From: CBDCUC01 sp965222485
GTDB taxonomy: Bacteria; Pseudomonadota; Alphaproteobacteria; Rhizobiales; Hyphomicrobiaceae
Reading direction: 5' to 3'
Assembly (NCBI GenBank): GCA_965222485.1
Contig: CBDCUC010000007.1
Span: 1 to 64,000, forward strand
Length of the DNA stretch: 64,000 nt
The position numbers and the translations under genes are program-made. Positions 36,532 through 46,910 of this stretch are shown piece after piece. Each line of letters starts with the position of its first letter. Position 1 is the stretch's first letter. The notes below the pieces were generated by a model. The model saw only the letters and a program-made list of their open reading frames with translations. It did no database searches and had not been told where the DNA came from.

Positions 36532-37503
36532 ATGCGAATTGCAACCTTCAATCTAGAGAGTCTTGATGTTCCGCCTCGCGCGAGCTCCCCACTGGAGGCG
36601 CGCATCGAGATGTTGCAACCTGAATTGCTACGGGCGCAGGCCGATATACTGTGTCTGCAGGAGGTAAACGGTCAGCGGATCCCCGACCAGCCTTATCGTG
36701 TTCTTACCGCACTGGACAGACTGTTAGAGGGAACGCAATACGAATCTTACGCACGATCGGCCACTCAATCGGTGAGCGGCCATGGTGTAGCGGACGTTCA
36801 CAACTTGGTTACGCTTTCACGCCTGCCAATCATCAATTCCTATTCGATCTGTAACGAACTTATATCGCCCATAAGGTACACGCCGGTGACTGCGCAGCCA
36901 GCCGCGCATGAAGAGGAAACCATAACATTTGACCGGCCAACCCTGGTTACGCAGGTCGATATGCGTGAAGGAGGCATGCTCACGGTCATAAATTGCCACC
37001 TGCGAGCGCCGCTTGCCTCCAGCATACCGGGCCAGAAAAAATCACCATTTGTCTGGCGGACAGTTTCTGGCTGGGCGGAAGGCTTTTGCATCTCATCGAT
37101 AAAGCGCAACGCCCAGGCTCTGGAAATTCGACTCCTGCTGGACCGCCTGCTTGCAGCCGACCCGCACACGAAGATCGTTTTGACCGGCGATTTCAATGCC
37201 GAAGACCATGAGTCACCTGTGCGCATCCTATCCGGTGCGGAGCAGGATACTGGCAATGGAGCCCTGTCCTCAGCATCGATGATTGTTCTGGATCGGTCGG
37301 TGGCCGCCGATAAGCGCTACAGCGCCGTGCATCAAGGCCGTCCACAAATGCTCGACCACTTCTTATGTAGCCGCGCGCTTTACGCGCAGTTTGTCAAAAT
37401 TGAGGTATTCAATGAAGCGCTTGGCGACGAGGCGATCGGTTTTGCGAAAGTTGACCGACCCACCGGGTCGTATCACGCCTGTGTCGTTGCTGAGTTCTCT
37501 TGA
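36532..37503 (+). CDS. Endonuclease/exonuclease/phosphatase-family protein
   Basis: This 323-residue hydrolase has the EEP core. It starts with RIATFNLESL (Asn site), then ADILCLQEVNG (catalytic Glu), TVINCHLRAP, the catalytic GDFNAE block, and a late LDHFLCS (Asp-His). The family cuts phosphodiester bonds in DNA, phosphoinositides or sphingomyelin; the target here cannot be told. There is no signal peptide, so it acts in the cytoplasm. The ATG at 36532 places RIATFNLES at the true N-terminus. The ribosome site is weak. Confidence 0.85.
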   Translation: MRIATFNLESLDVPPRASSPLEARIEMLQPELLRAQADILCLQEVNGQRIPDQPYRVLTALDRLLEGTQYESYARSATQSVSGHGVADVHNLVTLSRLPIINSYSICNELISPIRYTPVTAQPAAHEEETITFDRPTLVTQVDMREGGMLTVINCHLRAPLASSIPGQKKSPFVWRTVSGWAEGFCISSIKRNAQALEIRLLLDRLLAADPHTKIVLTGDFNAEDHESPVRILSGAEQDTGNGALSSASMIVLDRSVAADKRYSAVHQGRPQMLDHFLCSRALYAQFVKIEVFNEALGDEAIGFAKVDRPTGSYHACVVAEFS

Positions 37504-37537
37504 TGCTGGTCGCGAAAATGAGTCTCACCGGAATATG

Positions 37538-37558
37538 CACCTGATCTTAATTGAGGTG
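37538..37558. promoter_or_regulatory. Dyad CACCT-N11-AGGTG upstream of hsp20
   Basis: A perfect 5-base inverted repeat (CACCT ... AGGTG) with an AT-rich 11-base centre lies about 145 bases before the Hsp20 start and 35 bases after the EEP stop. It could be an operator or a weak hairpin. No known binding protein is assigned. Confidence 0.25.
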
Positions 37559-37701
37559 ATAGCAGCCAACACTGTGCTCAGGTCGACAACGGCGCTCCGT
37601 AAACTCTCGTTCGCAGCGTGTACTTGATAAGAATCAATGCCCGTACCGCTGAGCAGCGCTCGACTACCCTTGGGGGTTTCGGCAAGCTTATCGAGGTTCA
37701 C

Positions 37702-38118
37702 ATGGTCGAAAAATCTCACACTGCCGGTACGTGGCCTGATCTCTACGGTCCTCTCCGTGAAATGGGCCACAAAATAGCCGACTGGATTGCTCCGCGTTCG
37801 GATGCATCGGCATCGCCGGAGTATTACGAAATCAATCTGGAGCTGCCTGGCGTCAGCATGGACGATGTCGACGTTTCGGTGCAGGACAACAGCCTTGTCG
37901 TGAAGGGCGAGAAACGCTTCGAGCGCGAAGAAGAGGGCCGAGATTTCTTTTTCTCGGAGCGCGAATACGGGGCCTTTCACCGCACATTTCGGCTGCCACC
38001 GGATGCTGATACAAAAGGTATTGATGGCAGCTGCAGCCAGGGCGTTCTTCATCTGAAGATTCCGAAGCGGCAGGATTCTCAGCCCGAAGGGCAGCGCGTC
38101 AAGATCCGCACGAGATAG
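37702..38118 (+). CDS. Small heat-shock protein Hsp20
   Basis: This 138-residue alpha-crystallin-domain chaperone starts MVEKSHTAGTWPDL after a GAGG box. The domain (about 35-130) shows YYEINLELPGVSMDDVDVSVQDNSLVVKGEK and the GAFHRTFRLPPDADTKGIDGSCSQGVLHLKIPK block, with the conserved G-V-L-x-L/I motif near the end. It binds unfolding proteins in the cytoplasm. It sits in the stress cluster with cbpA, phaC and the host attachment gene. An in-frame extension to 37618 is unlikely. Confidence 0.93.
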   Translation: MVEKSHTAGTWPDLYGPLREMGHKIADWIAPRSDASASPEYYEINLELPGVSMDDVDVSVQDNSLVVKGEKRFEREEEGRDFFFSEREYGAFHRTFRLPPDADTKGIDGSCSQGVLHLKIPKRQDSQPEGQRVKIRTR

Positions 38119-38172
38119 TGCGCGCAGATCAGGATCTGGAAGCGGTTGCGGAGCGGCGAGAGAGGAAACCTG

Positions 38173-39486
38173 ATGAACCGTATGACCGCACAAGTTAGGT
38201 GGTTAAACACCTTCATGAGCAAACATTCGGTATTCATAGTTGCAGTTCTATCGCTCTTCTTCTCACTAGCACATGCTCAGCCGGCCTGGAGCCAGGATGC
38301 AGGTCATTCTCAAGCTTTCGGTGCTAAAGGAAGGGGGACGGTTGTCGTTCACTTGTTCTGGAGCCGCACCTGCCCACATTGCGCGAAGGCCCGTGACTTT
38401 CTGCAAGCATATGCTCACGGGAAGTCGCCCGTGCGGCTTCACGATTACGAACTGTCGACCAATGTTGCCTACCAGAAAGCATTCATAGCAATCAGTCAAA
38501 GCCACAACATCGAGCCGCCTGCAGTGCCACTAATTTCCATCGGGAACTCAGTGATTGTTGGTTTCCGCGACGCGGCAACAACCGGAGCTGAGATTGATCA
38601 ACACATTCAATACTGCCTAGAGAAGGCCTGCCCGGATCCGACCAAGGGGTTCATTGCAACGGCAATGGCCGCCGCGACAGAACCAGCCGCGGCAAAATCC
38701 GACAGTGCCACACCGGCGAACAGCCAGCATCGAATTCCCGAGGTCATCAATATACCGGGTTATGGCGAAGTCCCGACCCTTTCGCTGTCGTTGCCCATGC
38801 TCACAATTGTTCTGGGTGCAATTGACGGATTCAACCCGTGTGCAATGTGGGTACTGGTATTTCTCATCGGCCTGCTTGTGGGAATGCGCGATCACTTCAG
38901 GATGTGGGCATACGGCATAGTGTTTCTCGCCACATCAGCGGTCGTCTACCTGGCCTTCATGACTGCATGGCTCAACGTCTTCTTGTTTCTCGGCAGCCTC
39001 GTATGGATACGGCTCGCCGTTGGGGTCTTTGCCCTCGGTGCAGGAACTTATTACCTTTCGGAGTTCATGCGTAATCCGGATGCGGCGTGCGCTATCACTT
39101 CTCCGGGAAGCCGCAAGCGGATCATGGACCGTTTTCGTGAGACGGTCTCGGAGCGCTCCTTCCTGAAAGCTACGGCAGGAATTATCCTCCTGGCCGCTGC
39201 CGTCAATCTAATCGAGCTTCTGTGCTCTGCTGGCATTCCTGCCGTTTATACCCAGGTCCTGGCATTGAGCGATTTGACTGCGTCCGCTTACGCAGCGTAC
39301 CTGCTCCTCTACATTAGTGTCTTCATGCTCGATGACATGGTCGTGTTCGCCGCGGCCATGCTCACAATCCAGGCGACAGGTCTAACAGCGACGTACGCTC
39401 GGTATTCACATCTCATCGGAGGTGTCGTGCTGGTCGGACTGGGTATTTTGCTGCTGTTGCGCCCGGAATGGTTATCGTTTGTCTGA
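38173..39486 (+). CDS. Thioredoxin-like - DsbD/CcdA-like membrane fusion protein
   Basis: This 437-residue protein has a signal peptide (to about AHAQP), then a periplasmic thioredoxin fold with the active site C67-P-H-C70 (WSRTCPHC). After an Ala/Ser linker come six to eight membrane helices. The membrane part has the CcdA/DsbD-like pattern GFNPCAMWVLVFLIGLL and LLCSAGIPAVY, whose two cysteines could relay electrons from the cytoplasm. The CPHC motif resembles DsbA-like oxidases or reductases. It would reduce periplasmic disulfides, perhaps for the nearby cytochromes. The ATG follows an AGAGGAAA box. Confidence 0.85.
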   Translation: MNRMTAQVRWLNTFMSKHSVFIVAVLSLFFSLAHAQPAWSQDAGHSQAFGAKGRGTVVVHLFWSRTCPHCAKARDFLQAYAHGKSPVRLHDYELSTNVAYQKAFIAISQSHNIEPPAVPLISIGNSVIVGFRDAATTGAEIDQHIQYCLEKACPDPTKGFIATAMAAATEPAAAKSDSATPANSQHRIPEVINIPGYGEVPTLSLSLPMLTIVLGAIDGFNPCAMWVLVFLIGLLVGMRDHFRMWAYGIVFLATSAVVYLAFMTAWLNVFLFLGSLVWIRLAVGVFALGAGTYYLSEFMRNPDAACAITSPGSRKRIMDRFRETVSERSFLKATAGIILLAAAVNLIELLCSAGIPAVYTQVLALSDLTASAYAAYLLLYISVFMLDDMVVFAAAMLTIQATGLTATYARYSHLIGGVVLVGLGILLLLRPEWLSFV

Positions 39487-39799
39487 GAGCACAGACAGGC
39501 TCAGCCGCTAATCGGGGTGATGCTACCATATCAAGCCACGATAGCCAGAGCGTCGCACGATCGTGGCCGTGGCAACGGGTATTGGCGGCCACAACAAAGG
39601 AGTCGGATCGGGAAAGGTGCTACGGCGCAGCGCCCGCTTCAGTATGCACCTGGCGGAGAACTCTGGTGAGCAATACGGTCCGAAACATATCGGCTTGTCT
39701 CTACGCAGCAACTTGGGCTACGGGGATTAGCGTCGGCGTGAAGCTGGATTGCTGACCGATATCAGAGCGCAAGCCGCGGGTTTAGCCGAACTTGAGGAT
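39487..39799. other. Intergenic gap
   Basis: This gap lies between the DsbD-like gene and the P-type ATPase. No gene or regulatory box is recognised; it is likely to include the ATPase promoter. Confidence 0.4.
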
Positions 39800-42511
39800 A
39801 TGAACACCGACCGACATCACCAGCATTTCCACGCGATGACGGCAGACGCAGTGCTTGTGGCCATGAATGCAACCGTTCAGGGTCTCAGCGACGAGGAAGC
39901 TGTGCGCCGCCTTGCAAAGTATGGTGCCAACCGTTTGCCGGAGTCGCCGCCACGGAGCGCCTTGATGCGTTTCCTGGCCCAGTTCCACAACGTTTTGATA
40001 TATGTCTTGCTGGCATCTGCTGCGGTGACGGCTGTCCTGGGGCATGTTGTCGACACGGCAGTGATTCTTGCTGTGGTGATTGTCAACGCGCTGATCGGCT
40101 TCGTCCAGGAGGGACGTGCAGAGCAAGCGATGTTGGCAATCCGAGGCATGCTTGCGCCGCGGTCCGCGGTAGTGCGCAATGGACACCGGCAGACCCTGGA
40201 TGCGGCATATCTCGTGCCCGGCGACATCGTGCTGATCGAGGCGGGTGACCGCGTGCCAGCGGACCTGCGCCTCCTTGAGGCGCGTGGTCTCAAGGCCGAG
40301 GAGGCGATCCTGACCGGCGAATCCGTTCCGGTGGACAAGGCGCCGGGCGCCGCCGCGGCTGATGCAGCACTCGGAGACCGATCGTCGATGTTGTTCAGTG
40401 GTACGCTCGCGGCTGCCGGTACCGGACGCGGGCTCGTCGTTGCAACGGGCGTAAGCACTCAAATTGGCAAGATCAGCGGGATGCTCACACGGATTGAGAC
40501 CCTGACCACCCCGCTTGTGCGTCAGATGGATATTTTCGCGCGCTGGCTGACCGTCTTCATCCTTCTCGTTGCTGGGTCGCTGCTCGTCTATGGACATTTT
40601 GTCGGCCACTTGGCCTTCTCGGAACTGTTCATGGTCGTGGTCGGTTTGTCGGTGGCGGCGATACCGGAGGGGCTCCCTGCCGTCTTAACGATCACTCTGG
40701 CCGTCGGAGTTCAGGCGATGGCAAAGCGCAATGCTATTGTGCGCCGGCTCCCTGCAATTGAGACCCTAGGCTCGGTCTCAGTAATCTGCTCAGACAAGAC
40801 GGGTACGCTGACGCGCAACGAAATGGTGGCCGCTTCATTGACAGCTGCCGGGCGAGTGTTCTGCGTTGACGGCCACGGCTATGCACCCGAAGGGACGTTG
40901 CGGTGTCGGGATGCCGAGGCTCATCCCGACAAGCACGCCGTACTGATCGAATTCGCGCAAGCTGCGGGACTTTGTAATGATGCAGTGCTCCATGCGTACG
41001 AAGTCTCTTGGGGTGTCGAGGGAGATCCGATGGAGGGTGCGCTGAAGGCACTCGCAGGGAAGATTATGCGCTGTGGCCCGGAACCGTTCAAAAAATGGGC
41101 CCGCATCGATGCCATTCCATTCGACGCGGCTTATCGGTATATGGCCGTTCTTCATCACGACCGAGAAGGACACGCACTTGTCCATGTGAAAGGCGCACCG
41201 GAAGTAATTCTAGCGATGTGTGCGGATCAGCGGGCCACAGATGGGAGCACGGAGACACTTGTCCCTGCTTATTGGAATGAGATGATCGGCTCCCTTGCCG
41301 CCGAAGGCCAACGCGTCATCGCGGTAGCGGTACAAAGTGTACCGTCGGAGCAAACCAACCTGAACGCGTCGGATATTGATGGTCATCTGACACTAATCGG
41401 TCTGATCGGCCTGATTGATCCCCCACGCCCGGAGGCAATCGGAGCCGTCACCGAATGCCACGAGGCAGGCATCCGGGTGAAAATGGTGACCGGAGATCAC
41501 GGTGCAACGGCCTGCTCGATCGCCACGAGCATTGGGCTGAAGAATGCCGATCGCGTGTTAACGGGATTGGACATCGACAAAATGGACGATGTCCAACTCG
41601 CGGAAGCAGTTGTCCAAACAGATGTCTTCGCCCGCGCATCACCCAGTCACAAGCTTCGACTCGTCAGGGCGCTTCAGTCGCGCAAAGCAACAGTAGCAAT
41701 GACTGGCGATGGCGTGAACGATGCACCTGCCTTAAAGCGTGCCGACGCGGGCATTGCGATGGGTCTGAAGGGCAGCGAGGCTGCGAAAGAGGCCGCTGAC
41801 TTGGTTCTGGCAGACGACAATTTTGCGTCGATCGCCGCTGCCGTGCGCGAAGGCCGCACCGTCTATGACAACATCAAGAAGGTGATTGGCTGGACGCTAC
41901 CAACGAGTGCTGGCGAAGCAGCAACAATAGTCCTCGCCATCCTGGCCGGGATGGCGCTACCGATCACGGCCGTTCAAATCCTATGGGTCAACCTGATAAC
42001 AGTATCCACGCTTGGTATTGCGCTGGCATTCGAGCCAACCGAGCCGGAAACCATGCGCAGACCGCCGCGGCCGCGCGACGAGCCGTTGCTATCGGGCGAG
42101 CTGATCTGGCACATCCTACTTGTGTCGGGCCTGTTTTGTGCCTCGGTCTTCGGGATCTACTCCTATGCGATCGATCGCGGCTACGACGTCGAGGTCGCCA
42201 ATACCATGGCTGTGAATATGTTGGTCGTGCTGGAGATCTTCCACCTGTTCTTTGTACGCAATATCCATGGAACATCCTTGTCGTGGGCAGCAGTCAAGGG
42301 AACACCGGTCGTCTGGGCCTGTGTGGCCGTCGTCACCTTGGCACAACTCGCCATTACCTATATACAGCCGCTGCAACTGGTACTTGGAACGGCGGCAGTG
42401 CCGATTGGCGACGGGCCGCTCATCGTTCTCGTGGGCGTCGTGTTCTTTGCGATCATTGAGACGGAGAAACAAATGCGGCTCGCCTTTCGCAATTCCGCCA
42501 TGAAACAGTAA
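39800..42511 (+). CDS. P2-type cation-transporting ATPase (PMR1/PacL-like)
   Basis: This ATPase of about 904 residues pumps cations across the inner membrane. It has the N-terminal actuator region, the TGES loop (AILTGESVPVDKA), the PEGLP motif in membrane helix 4, the phosphorylation site SDKTGTLT with D332, a nucleotide-binding domain (VKGAPEVILAM), the GDGVNDAPALKRAD hinge, and the C-terminal six-helix P2 region. The PEGLP motif and helix pattern fit P2A Ca2+/Mn2+ pumps rather than heavy-metal P1B pumps, and no CPC motif is present. The ATG at 39800 lies near a GAGGAT box; 39749 is an alternative start. Confidence 0.92.
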   Translation: MNTDRHHQHFHAMTADAVLVAMNATVQGLSDEEAVRRLAKYGANRLPESPPRSALMRFLAQFHNVLIYVLLASAAVTAVLGHVVDTAVILAVVIVNALIGFVQEGRAEQAMLAIRGMLAPRSAVVRNGHRQTLDAAYLVPGDIVLIEAGDRVPADLRLLEARGLKAEEAILTGESVPVDKAPGAAAADAALGDRSSMLFSGTLAAAGTGRGLVVATGVSTQIGKISGMLTRIETLTTPLVRQMDIFARWLTVFILLVAGSLLVYGHFVGHLAFSELFMVVVGLSVAAIPEGLPAVLTITLAVGVQAMAKRNAIVRRLPAIETLGSVSVICSDKTGTLTRNEMVAASLTAAGRVFCVDGHGYAPEGTLRCRDAEAHPDKHAVLIEFAQAAGLCNDAVLHAYEVSWGVEGDPMEGALKALAGKIMRCGPEPFKKWARIDAIPFDAAYRYMAVLHHDREGHALVHVKGAPEVILAMCADQRATDGSTETLVPAYWNEMIGSLAAEGQRVIAVAVQSVPSEQTNLNASDIDGHLTLIGLIGLIDPPRPEAIGAVTECHEAGIRVKMVTGDHGATACSIATSIGLKNADRVLTGLDIDKMDDVQLAEAVVQTDVFARASPSHKLRLVRALQSRKATVAMTGDGVNDAPALKRADAGIAMGLKGSEAAKEAADLVLADDNFASIAAAVREGRTVYDNIKKVIGWTLPTSAGEAATIVLAILAGMALPITAVQILWVNLITVSTLGIALAFEPTEPETMRRPPRPRDEPLLSGELIWHILLVSGLFCASVFGIYSYAIDRGYDVEVANTMAVNMLVVLEIFHLFFVRNIHGTSLSWAAVKGTPVVWACVAVVTLAQLAITYIQPLQLVLGTAAVPIGDGPLIVLVGVVFFAIIETEKQMRLAFRNSAMKQ

Positions 42512-42689
42512 TTCGGCGACCTATTGGAGCACCTCCAAGAGTGGCTCAGCCGGCGCCCGCATGCCTCTAGAAGCAAAAACCGCAGGGACAATATCCTCTG
42601 AGTTGTGTCGGCCGGGAGAGCATGGATAACCAGTCCGAGTCAACGGACCTATAGATTCTCCAAACTTTCGCCATTCGTTTCTCCCTGGC
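42512..42689. other. Intergenic gap before repeat copy C
   Basis: No gene is recognised. It lies downstream of the ATPase, and no strong terminator is visible. Confidence 0.4.
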
Positions 42690-42890
42690 CGAGCCCAATT
42701 CGCGCGACACGCAAACCAATTGTGGTCGCGCCCTGGCCCGCTTCGACGTTTCGCTAAAGTGCAGCTAAGCGGCCGCAGTTGGAGGCATAGCTGAAGAACG
42801 CCGATCGCTCTGGCAAACTTTCCGGTGGTGAGGGCGAACCATCCGTGCCCAGCGCCCTTTGCTAGCCGCGCATCTTGACGCTGGCTGTTC
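42690..42890 (+). repeat. Dispersed intergenic repeat, family 1, copy C
   Basis: This is a third copy of the element seen at 6226-6372 and 12580-12757, in the same orientation. Blocks present are CTGGCCC, CGACGTTTCGCT, GGCCGCAG, AGCTGAAGAACGCC, GGCAAACTTTCCGGT, CATCCGTGCCCAGCGC and CCGCGCATCTTGACG. The remainder of the gap to 43313 shows nothing recognisable. Confidence 0.75.
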
Positions 42891-43313
42891 TCTAATTCCG
42901 GGGTTGACGTCAAGCTCTCCTGCGTGTGTCCTTACCGGGTCCATGGTTCTCTTCGCGGTCAGGGCAGACCTGCCGCACGATGGCGCAGACTGACGTTGGT
43001 GGATCAATGTGTGAATCGCGCTTGGCTGGCAGCTATTGGATGTTGAGACAGATAAACGGCAAGATGAAAGACGTCCACAGCAGACCATTGGTTTTGTGAT
43101 TGGTTATCATACGTCCCGCGCAGAAACGGCCTGGCGCGGTGCAAAACGCGGCTGGGAAAAGCTCCAGGCAGTATCCCGGTCCTGGTGTTGATGTCGCTCT
43201 ACAGGCAATTTCTAAGGTGCGGGCGCGCCCAGGTTTTGCGATTCATCAGTGCCTGTTGCACGGCATTTGAGCGTCCGGGCGCTTTCACGTGGCGTAACTC
43301 AGTCTGACAACGA

Positions 43314-44942
43314 TCAAATAGCACCCTCCTGCTCAAGTTCACTTTCGTTACCTAATATCTCGGGCATCTGTTCTTGTTTTGCATGGCGCAGGTGGTAGGA
43401 AATTCGCCAAAGGTGATAAGATACCCGATGGATCCATCTTGCCCCATCCAATCGATGCAGCATTGACTCAACGCTGAACTTTTTTTGTGAGCTAATTTCT
43501 ACTGTGCGATTTCTGTAGCGTCGGCGCTGCTTGCCCATATGTTCACGCATGCGATTGAATTCTTGCTCGATAGACTCAAGATCATGATCCGAGGATAACT
43601 TCAGCGTGGACGTACGCAATGCCGCGCCGAGGCGGCGAAGCTGCCGATCTGCTTTGACGGTTTCGATGCGCGCCTCCTGCGAACAGCGATGCGATAGACG
43701 AAGCAGATGGTCGAGAGCATGCAAGGTTGCCGAGCGACGCCTCCGGGTCATCTCGTCGATTTGCTCCGTTCCGATTTGTGCCACATATCGGCTCGTTGCC
43801 TCCAGCGCGTCGTTTATGGATTTGCGCCGCGCGAAATCGGAAGACACTGGCTGTTGAACATCCAGTTGGTCAGCGATAAGGCGACTTAACTCAGTGGCGA
43901 TGTCATGTATCGTAGCCGCTGCGGCGTCAGTGGCACTGCGCGGATCGTCGTGGAGGCGCTTATCGAGGCGGCGTTGTAGTGCTGGACCTGTTTCGGGAAC
44001 AAGTCGCGTCACCAGCCGGGCGAAGGCGGAAGTGAAGGGGAGTATCAACAGGACGCCAATGCCATTGAAAAACGTATGGAAAGCGACCAGCGCAATCTGA
44101 ACATTTCCAATCTCCCCATCGCCGATCCAGCTGCTCACCGCGCTCGAGAATGGGCCGAGAAGTATGAATGCCATCACACCCGTCAGCACATTGTAGATGA
44201 CATGCGCATAACCTGTCTGCCGAATGGCCGCCGAACCGCCGATTGTCGCCAATGCAGCGGTAAATGTGGTCCCCACATCCAGCCCAATGACCATCGCTGC
44301 GGCTTGCGGGAATGAGATTGCTCCTGCTTGCACTGCCGCTAAAGCTGTTGCAACGCCAGCGCTTGATGATTGTGTGATCAGGGTGATCGCGACGCCAATC
44401 AGCACCAGTTTGAAACGGCCAAATAGTGTGTCGTCTGGGAAATCGTCCGGCGTCAGTATACCCTTGAACTCTGCCATACCCTGTTGCATGGCATCGATTC
44501 CAAAGAACAGCAGACCGAAGCCGGCGAGCGCCAACCCAGTTTGACGCGTTTTTCCGTGACCATACAGACGCAACAGGGCACCGAGTAACACAAGCGGCAG
44601 GACAACTTCTCCAATCTGAAGCTTAAAGCCCAATATGGCGACGAACCAGCCGGTGACCGTTGTTCCGATGTTGGCGCCGAATATGATCCCAAGTGCCTGC
44701 GGGAATGTGAGTAAGCCAGCTCCCACGAAGCCGACTGCGGTGACAGTCGTGGCGCTGGAGGATTGGATGACTGCGGTGGCGACAGCACCTGTTGCCGCAC
44801 CGGACACCGGGGTCCGTGTGTAGCGCGCGAGCATTCGGCGCAGTGCGCTGCCCGCCAGCCCTTTTAGACCGTCAGTCAGCAGCGTCATGCCAAGAAGGAA
44901 GAGTCCGATACCCCCGAGCACAAGTACGACATTTGCCACCAT
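43314..44942 (-). CDS. Na/Pi cotransporter family protein with PhoU-like tail
   Basis: This 542-residue protein has about eight to nine membrane helices with the duplicated QSSSATT and QSSSAGVATAL motifs of the NptA/PNaS family, plus GANIGTTVTG and GLDVGTTFTA loops. The C-terminal 200 residues are a PhoU-like helical domain. It moves phosphate with sodium, or acts as a phosphate-responsive membrane protein in bacteria. It stands alone, in antisense orientation to the ATPase. The start is the ATG at 44942. Confidence 0.88.
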   Translation of the reverse strand: MVANVVLVLGGIGLFLLGMTLLTDGLKGLAGSALRRMLARYTRTPVSGAATGAVATAVIQSSSATTVTAVGFVGAGLLTFPQALGIIFGANIGTTVTGWFVAILGFKLQIGEVVLPLVLLGALLRLYGHGKTRQTGLALAGFGLLFFGIDAMQQGMAEFKGILTPDDFPDDTLFGRFKLVLIGVAITLITQSSSAGVATALAAVQAGAISFPQAAAMVIGLDVGTTFTAALATIGGSAAIRQTGYAHVIYNVLTGVMAFILLGPFSSAVSSWIGDGEIGNVQIALVAFHTFFNGIGVLLILPFTSAFARLVTRLVPETGPALQRRLDKRLHDDPRSATDAAAATIHDIATELSRLIADQLDVQQPVSSDFARRKSINDALEATSRYVAQIGTEQIDEMTRRRRSATLHALDHLLRLSHRCSQEARIETVKADRQLRRLGAALRTSTLKLSSDHDLESIEQEFNRMREHMGKQRRRYRNRTVEISSQKKFSVESMLHRLDGARWIHRVSYHLWRISYHLRHAKQEQMPEILGNESELEQEGAI

Positions 44943-45319
44943 GCCGGCATATTATCCTGTTTGGCAGGTGATGGGAAATGCGCTTGTCTGTCCTGCAACA
45001 GCTCCTCGTGATGCGAAAACGCACACTAGAACAAACGCGATGTTGTCAAACGATTGGGGTCAACAAGACCGGAGTGATTGTGCAATGCCGTGGTCTTGCG
45101 AATTGCGATCCAACAGCAGAAGCGTGGTCCATCGTCAACGAGTGGGTGCGTCACGCTAGCCTGCAAGTCCCACTACATATGTGAAGGTCGTAATGCGCTA
45201 AGATTGTTATTGGCCCGCTTCTCCTTCTTTGTTGCCAGGCAGAGCGATCTCGTGGGCATTCGGTCTTGGCTCGAAAGTGGACGCAAAGCCCTGTTCGTCT
45301 GTTTGTCTGCTTATGGCCC
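44943..45319. other. Divergent intergenic gap
   Basis: This gap holds promoters for the Na/Pi gene (left) and the glycosyltransferase remnant (right). No box is clear, and in-frame upstream codons of the right gene (45266) are not likely to be translated. Confidence 0.4.
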
Positions 45320-46615
45320 ATGAGAATCTTGATCATAACCTATGGTTCTCGCGGTGATGTCCAACCTTATGTGGCCTTGGGCAAAGGGCTGATGGCGGCA
45401 GGCCACCGCGTGCTACTCGCCACAAGCGAGCGTTTTCAGGACTTCGTGCGCAGCCACGGGGTTGAATACGGCTTCATGAACGACGACTTGCTCGCAATCA
45501 TCGATACGCCGCAAGGCAAGGAGTTGATCGAAAATACGACCAACGTGTTCGAGATCATCCGTCAGAACATAAAGCTATCTCGTCAGGTCGGCCCTATGGC
45601 TGAGGCGGCAATGCGAGAGAGCTGGGAAGCCGCAAGGGAATTCCGCCCGGACTATATTCTCTACCACGCGAAAGCCGGTGCCGCTCCGCATATAGCCGAA
45701 AAACTAGGCATAGACTGCGCGCTCGCAACGCCTATTCCAATGTTCGTACCGACCTCCGCATACCCCTTTCTGGTTTTTCCGAGTTGGAAACTCGGCGGTT
45801 GGTACAATCGATTGAGTTATCATGTGATCAATCGGTTGCACGGGATCTTCCTGGGGCGCTATGCACGAAAGTTCCGCGATGAGATAGGTCTGCCGGCACT
45901 CAGAAGACTCGATATGCTGAAGTCTGCTAACGGCACCGACATCCCGGTTTTACACGCCTTTAGTGAGGCCGTGCAACCGCGTCCATCCGATTGGCCTGAA
46001 AGTGCGGTTGTAACGGGCTATTGGTTCCTTAACGAAGGTGAAGATTAGGAGCCGCCAGATCGGCTCCGAGCCTTTCTCAACTCAGGCGATCGGCCGGTCT
46101 ACATCGGGTTCGGGTCCATGGCGGGACGCCATCCGGAGCGGTTAGCAAAGATCGTCGTAGAGGCGCTGCAAAGGGCCGGACTGCGCGGGATCATTGCGAA
46201 GGGCTGGGGCGGCCTACAAGCAGCGGATCTACCCCAAACGATTCTAAGTATTGATGCCGCACCACACGATTGGTTATTCCCACGCATGGCAGCAGTTGTC
46301 CACCATGGCGGCGCCGGCACGACTGCCGCCGGTCTGCGTTCTGGAAAGCCTTCCGTTGTAGTTCCTTTTTTCGGTGACCAGCCATTCTGGGGCAATCGTG
46401 TTCACGAACTCGGTGCCGGGCCGAAGCCGATACCACAAAAGAAATTGACGGCTGAAAGGCTGGTGGTGGCGTTGCAGGAGGCGACATTGAACTCGAATAT
46501 TATAGAAGCTGCAGCCGAGATCGGTCGAAAAATCAGAACAGAGGACGGTGTCGCGAAGGCGGTCTTTCAAATCGAGAAGTGGGCCACCGCGTCAGATTCA
46601 GCCGGTAGCAAATAG
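45320..46615 (+). pseudogene. GT1-family glycosyltransferase interrupted by an amber codon
   Basis: Two frames (45320-46048 and 46049-46615) are in the same phase and together encode a UDP-sugar/sterol-glucosyltransferase-like GT1 protein of about 431 codons. The N-terminal half starts MRILIITYGSRGDVQPYVALG. The C-terminal half has YIGFGSM, the donor-site block APHDWLFPRMAAVVHHGGAGT and FFGDQPFWGNRV. They are separated only by a TAG at 46046-46048. Homologues have Trp at this point (DWQPP-like), and TGG to TAG is one base. It is therefore a recently inactivated gene, or one read through by suppression. A sequencing error cannot be excluded. Confidence 0.85.
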
Positions 46616-46621
46616 CACAGA

Positions 46622-46910
46622 GAAACGCGTCTGGGGGTGGACCGGACATTTAGCATTTTGCCATCGCATCGCCGATTGTTGTGGCGCACACAGTGACACC
46701 CCGCCTCCCATTGGCGTAGGTAACAGATATGTTGAACACGTGCACTTCGACGGCACCGGGTCAACCTGCGCGGTTTGCGCTGGGGAGCACGTATTCCGTT
46801 TGCGCCCTGCAAGCGGTCCTTTGACCCGAATTTTCTGTTTCACCCCCGACTTCGGACGTCACCCAGCGCGCCACCAACGTGTCTTCCGGGCCACATCCAG
46901 AACATGGCGG
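46622..46910 (+). repeat. Dispersed intergenic repeat, family 2, copy B
   Basis: This is the partner of the element at 16095-16395, in the same orientation. It has ACGCGTCTGGGGGTGGACCG with GACATTT, GGCGCACACAGTGACAC, ATGTTGAACACGTGCACTTCG, GGGTCAA and GTGTCTTCCGGGCCACA. The stretch on to 47265 contains no supported gene. Confidence 0.75.
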
